Assembly (NCBI GenBank): GCA_963717725.1
Contig: CAVQWS010000018.1
Coordinates: forward strand, 1 to 64,000
From: AC-32 sp963717725
Lineage (GTDB): Bacteria; Actinomycetota; Thermoleophilia; Gaiellales; Gaiellaceae
Length of the DNA: 64,000 bases
Direction of reading: 5' to 3'
The notes beneath the pieces were generated by a model. It was given only the letters and a program-made list of their open reading frames with translations, searched no databases and was not told the DNA's origin. Below are positions 1 to 7,348 of the stretch, piece by piece. A program made the translations under genes and the position numbers. The stretch's first letter is position 1. The number at the start of each line of letters is the position of its first letter.

Positions 1-6
1 GACTTG

Positions 7-34
7 AAAACCCGCTGGTAACGGCGGGGTTTTT
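7..34 (+). terminator. Rho-independent terminator of an off-window gene
   Basis: A short stem (CCCGC at 11-15 with GCGGG at 24-28, extended by flanking A/T pairs) is followed by a run of five T at 30-34. This is the usual form of an intrinsic terminator for a plus-strand gene ending left of the window. Confidence 0.55.
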
Positions 35-61
35 CGTAGCCGCAAAACAGCGCCGCACGGC

Positions 62-91
62 GTGTCTACAAAGTCGCCGTTTGTGTCTACA
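62..91. repeat. Direct repeat GTGTCTACA, two copies
   Basis: GTGTCTACA occurs at 62-70 and again at 83-91, 21 bp apart, which is two helical turns. Such spacing fits a protein-binding site in the leader of the following gene or a recombinase core site. No integrase is visible in the window, so the role is unknown. Confidence 0.4.
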
Positions 92-129
92 GCTAGCGCG
101 AAACCGCCGCGAGCGCGAGACTAGGCCCC

Positions 130-321
130 ATGGCGACGGCCGCCGAGCTGGTCGATTCCTTGGAGGAGGTCAGGCCGCTCGCACGGGCGCTGGCCGTAGA
201 GCTGGTCCGGCAGGAGCTGGTAGGGCTGCGGATCGGCCTCAACGGGTCCGCGCGCGGTACGGCAGCCGCTGGTCTCGGCACCTTCCTCGTCGAGCGCACC
301 TTCCTCCATGGATCGCGTTGA
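130..321 (+). CDS. Possible small protein, unrecognised
   Basis: A 63-codon open frame overlaps the start of the following oxidoreductase by 14 bases. It has no recognisable domain and no clear ribosome site. In its favour, the oxidoreductase also lacks a visible ribosome site and could be translated by coupling to it. The frame may equally be chance in GC-rich DNA. Confidence 0.2.
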   Translation: MATAAELVDSLEEVRPLARALAVELVRQELVGLRIGLNGSARGTAAAGLGTFLVERTFLHGSR

Positions 322-1426
322 CGCAGTCGTGATCGGCGCCGGGGCGGTGGGCCTCGCAGTGGCGCGCGCCTTGGCGACGGCCGGACGCGAGGTCGTGATC
401 CTCGAGGCCGAGGACGCGATCGGCAAGCATACGAGTTCGCGCAATTCGGAGGTCATCCACGCCGGGATCTACTACCCGCAGGGTTCGCTCAAGGCGCGCA
501 CCTGTGTGGAGGGTCGGCAGCGCCTATACGTCTACTGTGACGAGCGCGGGGTGCCGCACCGGCGCTGCGGCAAGCTGATCGTCGCCACCGACACCGCGCA
601 ATTGGACGAGCTGGAGGGCATTCGACGGAAAGCGCATGCCAACGGCGTCACCGATGTCGTGCCCGTGAGCCCAGCGGAAGCTCTGGCGATGGAACCGGAG
701 TTACATTGTGTGGCGGCACTGCACTCGCCCTCAACGGGGATTATCGACAGCCACGCCCTGATGCGCGCCTACCTAGGCGATGCGGAACGCGCCGGTGCGA
801 TGCTCGCGTTGAAGAGCCCGCTCACGAAGGGGGTGGTGCGCGCCGACGGCATCGAGCTGCACGTCGCGGGCGCCGAGCCGATCCTTGCCAAGCAGGTGGT
901 GAACAGCGCAGGTCTGCGGGCGCCGAGCCTCGCGCGCCGCATCAAGGGCTACCCCGCCGAGCTCGCGCCGCCCGAGCTCTACGCCAAAGGCAACTACTAC
1001 ACGCTCGCGGGGGGCTCGCCGTTCTCCCGCCTCGTCTACCCGGTGCCCGAGCCCGGAGGCCTCGGCGTGCATGTGACGCTCGACCTCGGCGGGCGGGCGC
1101 GCTTCGGCCCGGACGTGGAGTGGATAGACAGGATCGACTACAGCGTGGATCCGCGGCGCGCCGAGCGCTTCTACGCGGCGATCCGGCGCTACTGGCCCGG
1201 ACTCCCAGATGGGGCGCTGGGGCCGGACTACGCGGGCATCCGCCCCAAGATCTCGGCGAGAGGCGTACCCGCGGCGGACTTCCTCGTGCAAGGCTCGCGG
1301 CAGCACGGTGTACCGGGCTTGGTGCACCTCTTCGGCATCGAATCGCCCGGGCTCACCGCCTCGCTGCCGCTCGCGGATGTGGTGATCGGACAACTACTCA
1401 ACAATGAGGGGCCGCGTTCGCGTTAA
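308..1426 (+). CDS. lhgO: L-2-hydroxyglutarate oxidase-like FAD-dependent oxidoreductase
   Basis: The predicted enzyme oxidises L-2-hydroxyglutarate to 2-oxoglutarate with FAD, a metabolite-repair reaction usually coupled to the respiratory chain. The N-terminus has the Rossmann motif GAGAVGLAVARALA after a short beta strand. The stretch around residues 40-56 (HTSSRNSEVIHAGIYY) is characteristic of the LhgO branch of the D-amino-acid oxidase fold, and GIRPKI lies near the C-terminus. At 372 residues it is close to the family length of about 400. It has no clear Shine-Dalgarno sequence. It lies beside a degraded gap and is somewhat richer in AT codons than its neighbours, so recent acquisition is possible. 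Another DAO-family substrate cannot be excluded. Confidence 0.8.
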   Translation: MDRVDAVVIGAGAVGLAVARALATAGREVVILEAEDAIGKHTSSRNSEVIHAGIYYPQGSLKARTCVEGRQRLYVYCDERGVPHRRCGKLIVATDTAQLDELEGIRRKAHANGVTDVVPVSPAEALAMEPELHCVAALHSPSTGIIDSHALMRAYLGDAERAGAMLALKSPLTKGVVRADGIELHVAGAEPILAKQVVNSAGLRAPSLARRIKGYPAELAPPELYAKGNYYTLAGGSPFSRLVYPVPEPGGLGVHVTLDLGGRARFGPDVEWIDRIDYSVDPRRAERFYAAIRRYWPGLPDGALGPDYAGIRPKISARGVPAADFLVQGSRQHGVPGLVHLFGIESPGLTASLPLADVVIGQLLNNEGPRSR

Positions 1427-1785
1427 GGATCGGCGGGGTAGGCTCCCCGCCATGGGGCATCGATTCAGTTCGCGCCGCCGCCGGATACCGAGCTTCTCGG
1501 CGAGCTCGGGTTCCGTCGCGCGCGAGAGGGCCTTGATTCGATTCCAGGTGCGCCCATCTGAACTCGCGTCGACGATGTGATCGATCGGCTCGCCGCCCGG
1601 CCTCGACCGACCATCGAGACTTCTTGGCCGGTTGCTAGCGGGTCAGCATGAGTGCCGAGAGGCGACCGGCGCTCTATCAGACAGTCTGCTTCGACGTCCA
1701 TGCGAAGGTTCCGCGCAAAGCTGGGTGAGGCACGGCAGGCAGCGCTGATCAGGAAGATTCTTCGCCGGCTCCCGTCGTAAGCGCC
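1427..1785. other. Gene-poor gap with coding remnants
   Basis: No convincing gene lies here. On the minus strand, a frame across roughly 1465-1625 reads like protein (an Asp-rich stretch, then Trp and an Ala/Glu/Leu helix containing ATEPELAEKLG), but it has an upstream stop and no start. Two overlapping 26-codon plus-strand frames (from 1648 and 1700) look accidental. A small inverted repeat, CGTAAG-CGC-CTTACG, at 1776-1790 covers the hutF stop codon and may serve as its terminator. The patch looks like decayed sequence. Confidence 0.4.
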
Positions 1786-2787
1786 TTACGCAAACACGTC
1801 CGCGGCGCAGCCGAAGACGAGGCCGGCGTGCACGTCCTCGACGCCCGCAAGCGAAGGGTGCTCAAGGTTCACCTCGGCGTCGGGCCAGCGCTCGAGGCCG
1901 AGGGCCGCGGCTCCTTCGTCCGCGCCGAAGCAGAGGAGCGACGAGACCGAGACGACGTTGCGCTTGCCGGCGCGGCGCCGGGCGATGCCCTCCAGCTCGC
2001 GCAGCTCCTCGAGCGGGTCGATGCGGACGTTCGAGTCCGAGCCGATGCACATGCCGATCCCGCGCTCGCAGAGCTCCTGCACGGGCGCGAAGCCGTCGCC
2101 GAGGTTGGCCTCGGTCGTCGGGCAGACGCAGACGCGGGCGTTCGCCTCGGCGAGCAGGTCGAGCTCGCGCGCGTCGGCGTGGGTTGCATGAACGACCGTT
2201 GTGTGCGGGCCAAGGCAGCCGGTCTCCGCCAGTAACTCCAGCGGGCGTAGGCCGTGCTCGGCGAGGCATTCCTCGATCTCGCGCGACTGCTCGTCGGCGT
2301 GCACGTGCAGCGGCAGCCCCTCGGCGGACGCATAACGCCCGAGCTCCTCGAGCCAGTCGCGCGGGCAGACGCGCACGGAGTGGGGGGCGAGGCCGACGCG
2401 CACACCTGCTGCCCGGAGCTCCTCGAGTTGCGAGAGATAGTCGGCGACCGACTCCTGCCGGAAGCGCTCGATCCCGCCGCGGCCGTAGGCGGCGAGCAGC
2501 AGCACGATCTCGATGCCTGCCTCGGCGGCGGCCTCGACCGCGGCTTGCGCCTCGGCGAGCCCGAGATAGTGGAACTCCCCGACCGCCGTGTACCCGGCGT
2601 CGAGCATCTCTCGGTAGACCTGGACGTAACCGGTGCGCACCTGCTCGGCGGTCAGCGACCCCGCGAGCTCGAGCATCGCGTCGCGCCAGCCCCAGAAGTC
2701 GCCCCCCTCGGTGCGGCCCCGCAGCGCGCGCTGGAACGCGTGCGAATGGGCGTTCACGAAGCCCGGCAGGGAGAGGGTCTCCGCCAC
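1786..2787 (-). CDS. hutF: Formimidoylglutamate deiminase (HutF-like amidohydrolase)
   Basis: HutF hydrolyses N-formimidoyl-L-glutamate to N-formylglutamate and ammonia in histidine breakdown. The amidohydrolase metal site opens with NAHSHAFQRALRGRT (residues 11-25), a signature of the family. Further ligands are seen in HVHADEQ, in VVHATH and in the Asp of GSDSN. The protein has 333 residues against about 450 for proteobacterial HutF. It begins directly at the first metal motif, so the N-terminal beta-sandwich strand region is absent. The GTG start is only 17 bp from the divergent gene at 2805, which leaves no room for a longer form. No other hut gene is nearby, so a related deaminase activity is possible. 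Confidence 0.75.
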   Translation of the reverse strand: MAETLSLPGFVNAHSHAFQRALRGRTEGGDFWGWRDAMLELAGSLTAEQVRTGYVQVYREMLDAGYTAVGEFHYLGLAEAQAAVEAAAEAGIEIVLLLAAYGRGGIERFRQESVADYLSQLEELRAAGVRVGLAPHSVRVCPRDWLEELGRYASAEGLPLHVHADEQSREIEECLAEHGLRPLELLAETGCLGPHTTVVHATHADARELDLLAEANARVCVCPTTEANLGDGFAPVQELCERGIGMCIGSDSNVRIDPLEELRELEGIARRRAGKRNVVSVSSLLCFGADEGAAALGLERWPDAEVNLEHPSLAGVEDVHAGLVFGCAADVFA

Positions 2788-2804
2788 CCCCGTATCCTTC
2801 CACC

Positions 2805-3353
2805 GTGGCCACTCGCGCGGTCCCCGCCCCGGTAGCGCAGATCCCCAACGCGCTCACGATCGTGCGGCTGGCGCTGATCCCGGTCTTCGTCGTGCTCCTG
2901 CTCAACGCCGAGGGTGGCCACAGCTGGCCGGCCGCCATCGTCTTCGGGGTCGCGGGCGTGACCGACCAGATCGACGGCTGGCTGGCGCGGCGCTGGCGGG
3001 TCGAGTCGAGCTTCGGCAAGATCGCCGACCCGCTGGCCGACCGGCTGATGATCGACGCGGCCGTGATCCTGCTCTGGCACGCCGACCGGCTGCCCTGGAT
3101 CGCCCTGGCGATCCCCGCACGTGACGTGGCGCTCGTCGCCGGGTACAAGCTCGTCGTGGACCGCGGCTACGACTTCGCCGTCAACCTCGCCGGCAAGGCG
3201 GCGACCTGGCTGCTGTACGCCTCGCTCGCCTTCATCATGGTCACCCGCGAGGGCACCGACTGGCCGCTCTGGATCTTCTGGGCCGGCGTGGTCCTGGCGG
3301 CGGTCTCGCTGGCCGGCTACCTGCTCAAAGCGCGGCGCGAGGTGGCCACGTGA
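2805..3353 (+). CDS. CDP-alcohol phosphatidyltransferase (PgsA-like)
   Basis: This integral membrane enzyme transfers a phosphatidyl group from CDP-diacylglycerol to an alcohol such as glycerol 3-phosphate or inositol phosphate. With a GTG start at 2805, the whole family motif is present: D54-x2-D57-G58-x2-A61-R62-x8-G71-x3-D75-x3-D79. Hydrophobic helices surround it, and length is normal at 182 residues. It overlaps the next gene by four bases (GTGA), so the two are co-translated. The exact acceptor cannot be read from sequence; phosphatidylglycerophosphate synthase is the default, and the sugar-nucleotide neighbour leaves an inositol-type lipid open. Confidence 0.85.
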   Translation: MATRAVPAPVAQIPNALTIVRLALIPVFVVLLLNAEGGHSWPAAIVFGVAGVTDQIDGWLARRWRVESSFGKIADPLADRLMIDAAVILLWHADRLPWIALAIPARDVALVAGYKLVVDRGYDFAVNLAGKAATWLLYASLAFIMVTREGTDWPLWIFWAGVVLAAVSLAGYLLKARREVAT

Positions 3354-5872
3354 AGGCCGTCGTGATGGCCGGCGGCGAGGGCACGCGCCTGCGCCCGCTG
3401 ACCTCGAACCAGCCGAAGCCGATGGTGCCGATCGTCGGCAAGCCGTGCATGGAGCACATTCTCGAGCTGCTGCGCAAGCACGGGCTCGAGGACGTGATCG
3501 TGACCGTCGCCTTCATGCCGCAGGCGATCCGCGGTTACTTCGGCGACGGCGAAAGCCTGGGCCTGAACATCGAGTACTCGGTCGAGGAGTCGCCGCTCGG
3601 CACCGCGGGGTCGGTGCGGCTGGCCATGGACCGGCTCGACGAGACCTTCCTCGTCATCTCCGGCGACGCGCTCTGCGACGTCGACCTGACCGAGCTGATC
3701 GACAAGCACAAGGAGAAGGGCGCTGCGGTCACGATCGGCCTGAAGTCGGTCGAGAACCCGCTCGAATTCGGGATCGTCGTCACCGACGAGGACGGACGGA
3801 TCGAGCGCTTCCTGGAGAAGCCCTCGTGGAGCCAGGTCTTCTCGGACACGATCAACACCGGCATCTACGTGCTGGAGCCCGAGGCGCTGCGCCACGTGCC
3901 CGCGGACGGCCCGTACGACTTCTCGAAGGAGCTCTTCCCACTGCTGCTGGAGATGGGCCGGCCGCTCTACGGGCACGTCCTCGACGGCTACTGGCAGGAC
4001 ATCGGGAACCTCGACCAGTTCCGGCAGGCGAATTTCGACGCGCTCGACGAGCGCGTGCAGCTCGACATCGGCGGCATCCGCCTGCGCGGGAACATCTGGC
4101 TGGGGGAAGGGGTGGAGGTCGACGACCTCGACGCGATCGAGGCCCCGGCCTACCTCGGCAACTACTGCCGCGTGGCGCCGGACGCGTCCGTTGGCGCCTA
4201 CTCGGTGCTCGGCTCCAGCGTGACGCTGCTCGAGCGCGCCCGGACCGAGCGCTCGGTGATCGACGCGGCGACGCACATCGGCCGCAGCGCCCGCGTCGAG
4301 GGTGCCGTCGTCGGGCGAGCATGCGACATCCGCGCGCACGCGCACGTCAACGAGGGCGCGGCGATCGGCGACGAGGTCACCCTCGGCGCGCAGAGCGCGG
4401 TGCTGCCGCAGGTGCGGATCTACCCGTACAAGGAGGTCGAGACCGGCGCGCAGATCCACGAGAGCCTGATCTGGGAATCCCACGTCTCCTCGAACCTGTT
4501 CGGCAAGGAGGGCGTCTCCGGGCTGGTGAACGTCGACCTGACGCCGGAGACGGCGGTGCGACTGGCCGCGGCGCTCGGCACGGCGCTCAAGCGGGGCGCG
4601 CGCGTGGTCGCGAGCCGCGAGTCGCCGGCCGCCTGCCGGATGATCAAGCGGGCGATGATCTCCGGTCTCAACTCGACCGGCGTGAACGTCGCCGACCTGC
4701 GCGTGCTCCCGGCCTCGGTCAGCCGCCACCTGCTGAAGAGCGAGGGCTACGACGCCGGCTTCCACATCGGCGTCAGCTACAGCGATCCGGAGATGCTCGA
4801 GATCCGCTTCTACGAGCAGCCCGGGATCCAGCTGACAGCAGCGCTGCAGAAGGAGATCGAGAAGCACTACACCCGCTTCGAGTTCAGGCGAGCGGCCTTC
4901 AACGAGGTCGGCTCGGTCACCTATCCGGCCCGGGTGCGCGAGAGCTATGCGCAGGATCTGCTCGCCGGCCTCGACGTGGAGGCGATCCGTGCCCGCGGCT
5001 ACCGGCTCGTGGTCGACTACGGCTACTCGGCCACCTCGTACGTGCTGCCGCTGCTGATCGGCCCGCTCGGCGTCGAGGCGGTCTCCGCCCACGGCTTCGC
5101 TGCGGACGGCAGCGAGCCGCCGACGGGGCTGCGTGAGGCGGTCGGCCAGGCAAAGCGGCTCGTCTCGGCGATCGGCGCCGACCTCGGAGTCGTCTTCGAC
5201 CGAGCCGGCGAGCGGCTCTTCCTGATCGACGAGCAGGCACGCGAGATCCCGGTCGAGCAGGCTCTGTTGCTCTACCTGCGCCTGATGGGCTCCGACGGTC
5301 GGCAGGGCAAGCTCGCCTTCCCGATCACCGTCACGAGCCATGTCGACGAGCTGGTCGAGGGCAGCGAGCTTGAGGTGATCCGGACGCCCGCCTCGCTGGC
5401 CGAGCTGACGAAGGCCGCTGCCGGCGAGGGCGTCATCTTCGCGGGCGCCGTCGGCGGCGGCTACGTCTTCCCGGAGTTTCTCCCGGCCTACGACGCGGTG
5501 GCGAGCCTCTGCAAGCTGCTCGAGCTGTTGGCGCCGGCCGACCAACCGCTGTCGGAGCTCGTCTCGGAGCTGCCGGCGAGCACGCTCGTCCACCGGCAGG
5601 TGCCGTGCCCCTGGTCGCTGAAGGGGACGGTGATGCGAGTGCTGACCGAGCGGCTGCGGGATCGTGAGGTCGACCTGCTGGACGGGATCAAGGTCTTCGA
5701 CGAGCGCGGCTGGGCGCAGCTGCTGCCCGACCCGGACGAGCCGCTCGTCCACATCTACGCCGAGGGCGCGACGGAGGAAGCCTCCGCCGAGCTAGAGGCG
5801 GAGCTCCGCGCCATGGTCGACGAGATCATGGAGACGGAGGGCGCGACCACCGCGGCCCGAGCCTCAAGCTAA
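3350..5872 (+). CDS. Mannose-1-phosphate guanylyltransferase fused to phosphomannomutase-like domain
   Basis: This 840-residue fusion has three parts. Residues 1-230 are a nucleotidyltransferase with the signature MAGGEGTRLRPLT and the Lys-containing QPKPMVPI. Residues about 250-365 are left-handed beta-helix hexapeptide repeats. Residues about 375-840 resemble phosphoglucomutase/phosphomannomutase. The family makes GDP-mannose-type sugar nucleotides for glycans. In the mutase part the usual phosphoserine loop (TASHNP) is missing: the matching region has SRESPAACRMIKRAM, as in other actinobacterial and cyanobacterial fusions, so mutase activity is doubtful and the domain may be regulatory. 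It overlaps the phosphatidyltransferase by four bases, which suggests glycolipid or cell envelope work. Confidence 0.85.
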   Translation: MKAVVMAGGEGTRLRPLTSNQPKPMVPIVGKPCMEHILELLRKHGLEDVIVTVAFMPQAIRGYFGDGESLGLNIEYSVEESPLGTAGSVRLAMDRLDETFLVISGDALCDVDLTELIDKHKEKGAAVTIGLKSVENPLEFGIVVTDEDGRIERFLEKPSWSQVFSDTINTGIYVLEPEALRHVPADGPYDFSKELFPLLLEMGRPLYGHVLDGYWQDIGNLDQFRQANFDALDERVQLDIGGIRLRGNIWLGEGVEVDDLDAIEAPAYLGNYCRVAPDASVGAYSVLGSSVTLLERARTERSVIDAATHIGRSARVEGAVVGRACDIRAHAHVNEGAAIGDEVTLGAQSAVLPQVRIYPYKEVETGAQIHESLIWESHVSSNLFGKEGVSGLVNVDLTPETAVRLAAALGTALKRGARVVASRESPAACRMIKRAMISGLNSTGVNVADLRVLPASVSRHLLKSEGYDAGFHIGVSYSDPEMLEIRFYEQPGIQLTAALQKEIEKHYTRFEFRRAAFNEVGSVTYPARVRESYAQDLLAGLDVEAIRARGYRLVVDYGYSATSYVLPLLIGPLGVEAVSAHGFAADGSEPPTGLREAVGQAKRLVSAIGADLGVVFDRAGERLFLIDEQAREIPVEQALLLYLRLMGSDGRQGKLAFPITVTSHVDELVEGSELEVIRTPASLAELTKAAAGEGVIFAGAVGGGYVFPEFLPAYDAVASLCKLLELLAPADQPLSELVSELPASTLVHRQVPCPWSLKGTVMRVLTERLRDREVDLLDGIKVFDERGWAQLLPDPDEPLVHIYAEGATEEASAELEAELRAMVDEIMETEGATTAARASS

Positions 5873-5874
5873 GG

Positions 5875-5903
5875 TTGACCCTTCGGGCTCCTTCTGCTTG
5901 ACT
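5875..5903 (+). promoter_or_regulatory. Weak candidate promoter for rsiG-FHA-MerR-apt
   Basis: TTGACC at 5875-5880 is followed after 17 bp by TTGACT, which keeps the first and last T of a -10 box. It lies 34 bp before the GTG of the RsiG-like gene. The -10 match is poor. Confidence 0.25.
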
Positions 5904-5936
5904 AGGAGCGCTCCCGCCAGCGGACGAAAGGCTCAC

Positions 5937-6185
5937 GTGGAACCGTTTCCGGATCTCGGCTCGCTCTCAGATGCCGATCTCAAGCAGCTGATTGACCAGC
6001 TGACGAAGGAAGAGCTCGAAGTCTCGTACCGACGGCGCATCCTGCACGGGAGGATCGACCTGCTGCGCGCCGAGCTGCAGGCACGACTGCAGAAGACCGG
6101 GGGGAAGAGCGTGCTCGAAGACGTCGACGTCGACAAGCTCGCAGCCATCCTCGCCGGCAAGGCAGCCCCGCCGGACGAGGGGTAG
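5937..6185 (+). CDS. rsiG: RsiG-like c-di-GMP-binding anti-sigma factor, single motif
   Basis: RsiG is known from Streptomyces as an anti-sigma factor that holds the sporulation/flagellar-type sigma WhiG when loaded with c-di-GMP. Each helix binds the nucleotide through E(X)3S(X)2R(X)3Q(X)3D. Here E26, S30, R33, H37 and D41 match that spacing, with His at the Gln position, inside a long helix (residues 24-52). There is one motif only, as in the homodimeric RsiG known from Rubrobacter. The GTG at 5937 is preferred because the conserved protein begins there; upstream in-frame codons look unrelated. The gene ends directly before the FHA gene. No WhiG-type sigma gene is adjacent, so the partner is unknown. 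Confidence 0.7.
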   Translation: MEPFPDLGSLSDADLKQLIDQLTKEELEVSYRRRILHGRIDLLRAELQARLQKTGGKSVLEDVDVDKLAAILAGKAAPPDEG

Positions 6186-6653
6186 ATGAGTCACATCTAC
6201 TGTCCCGAGTGCGGGTTCCAGAACCCGGAGGCCGCCAATTTCTGCTCCCGTTGCGGCGCAGCCCTTGTCAAGGACGAGCCCGGCTCGGAGACGACGATGA
6301 GCTACACGCCCGAGGAGGGTGAGGAGGAAGGCTCGCTGACGCTCGAGGAGCTCGGCGCCGAAGGCCCCGCGCTCGTGATCCGCTCCGGCGGCGGGCGTGC
6401 GGGCGAGCACTTCGTCCCGCAGGGCGAGCGCACCACGATCGGCCGCTCGCCGGACTGCGACGTCTTCCTCGACGACGTGACCGTCTCGCGCAAGCACGCC
6501 GTGCTCGTGCAGAAAGACGACGCGTTCTTCATCGAGGACCAGGGCAGCCTGAACGGCACCTTCCTCAACCGCAAGCGCATCGAGTCGGGCCGGCTGGAGA
6601 ACGGCGACGAGCTCCAGATCGGCAAGTACAAGCTCAGCTTCCTCGAGAAATGA
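6186..6653 (+). CDS. garA: Zinc-ribbon/FHA domain protein, GarA/OdhI-like
   Basis: Residues 6-23 form a zinc ribbon (Cys6, Cys9, Cys20, Cys23). An acidic linker then carries Glu35-Thr36-Thr37, like the kinase-phosphorylated ETT motif of mycobacterial GarA. The C-terminal FHA domain (about 70-150) shows GRS, SRKH and GSLNGTFLN, which bind phosphothreonine. GarA and OdhI inhibit 2-oxoglutarate dehydrogenase and control glutamate metabolism depending on Ser/Thr kinase phosphorylation. The zinc ribbon is an addition relative to mycobacterial GarA. The ATG directly follows the RsiG-like stop codon, and the stop overlaps the MerR start by four bases. This FHA-MerR order matches garA-ftsR of Actinobacteria. 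Confidence 0.75.
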   Translation: MSHIYCPECGFQNPEAANFCSRCGAALVKDEPGSETTMSYTPEEGEEEGSLTLEELGAEGPALVIRSGGGRAGEHFVPQGERTTIGRSPDCDVFLDDVTVSRKHAVLVQKDDAFFIEDQGSLNGTFLNRKRIESGRLENGDELQIGKYKLSFLEK

Positions 6654-7348
6654 GCACCGCCGAGGCGACAACCGAGCGCTCGCGCCTGCTCACGATCGGG
6701 ACGGTCTGCCGCCGCCTGCAGGCCGAGTTCCCCGACATCTCGATCTCGAAGATCCGCTACCTCGAAGACCAGGGCCTCCTCGCGCCGCGCCGGACGCAGA
6801 GCGGCTACCGCCTCTTCAGCGAGGACGACGTCGAGCGGTTGGAGACGATTCTGCGCCTGCAGCGCGACGAGTTCCTGCCGCTGCGCGTGATCCGCCAGGA
6901 GCTCGCCTCACCCTCGGGAGCGGGCAAGGAGCGGCGGCGCAGGCGCGCCGTCGGCCTCGCCGACCCGGACGACGAGCTCGATCTCGGCGAGCTCTGCGAG
7001 CGCGCGGCGGTCACGCCCGAGCTGGCACGCGAGCTCGAGGAGTTCGGCCTCTTGCAGCCGCGCCGCGAGGGCAACGAGAAGCTCTATCCGGCCGGTGACG
7101 TCGAGATCGCGGTCGCCTGCTCGAAGCTGGCGCGCTTCGGGATCTCGGCGCGCCATCTGCGCACGTTCCGCACAGCGGCCGACCGCGAGGCCGGGCTGCT
7201 CGAGCAGCTCGTCGCGCCGGCGCTGCGCTCGCGGAACGCCGACCGCCGCGATGCTGCCGTCCAGCAGCTCCAGACCCTCGCGGAAGTCGCGCAGGAGCTT
7301 TCCCAGCTGCTCTTCTGGCGCGACCTGCGGCACGTCGCCGGCCACTGA
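6650..7348 (+). CDS. ftsR: MerR family regulator, FtsR-like
   Basis: The 232-residue protein has an N-terminal MerR winged helix (about residues 14-85, including ISKIRYLEDQGLLAPRRTQSGYRLF) and a second helical segment ending in NEKLYPAGDVEI, which resembles a second DNA-reading module. FtsR of Corynebacterium and Rv1828 of Mycobacterium have the same layout, sit directly after the FHA gene, and activate ftsZ or related cell division genes. No metal-binding Cys is present. It overlaps the FHA gene by four bases and apt by one base (TGATG), so this is a tight operon. Confidence 0.8.
   Translation: MSTAEATTERSRLLTIGTVCRRLQAEFPDISISKIRYLEDQGLLAPRRTQSGYRLFSEDDVERLETILRLQRDEFLPLRVIRQELASPSGAGKERRRRRAVGLADPDDELDLGELCERAAVTPELARELEEFGLLQPRREGNEKLYPAGDVEIAVACSKLARFGISARHLRTFRTAADREAGLLEQLVAPALRSRNADRRDAAVQQLQTLAEVAQELSQLLFWRDLRHVAGH

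Noticed and set aside
1..45. Possible tRNA-Ser fragment at the left edge
   Set aside because: Only an anticodon-loop-like string is present; no T-arm (GGTTCGAATCC type) or acceptor stem follows.
1465..1701. 78-codon minus-strand frame with a start codon
   Set aside because: Composition is Ser/Arg-rich nonsense; another frame of the same DNA reads more like protein, so neither is called a gene.
2184..2804. Longer start for the phosphatidyltransferase
   Set aside because: The upstream extension is antisense to hutF and Arg-rich; the conserved protein begins at 2805.
3317..5752. Very long antisense open frame over the sugar nucleotide fusion
   Set aside because: Long antisense frames are expected in GC-rich genes; the product is Arg/Asp/Leu/Gln-rich without domains.
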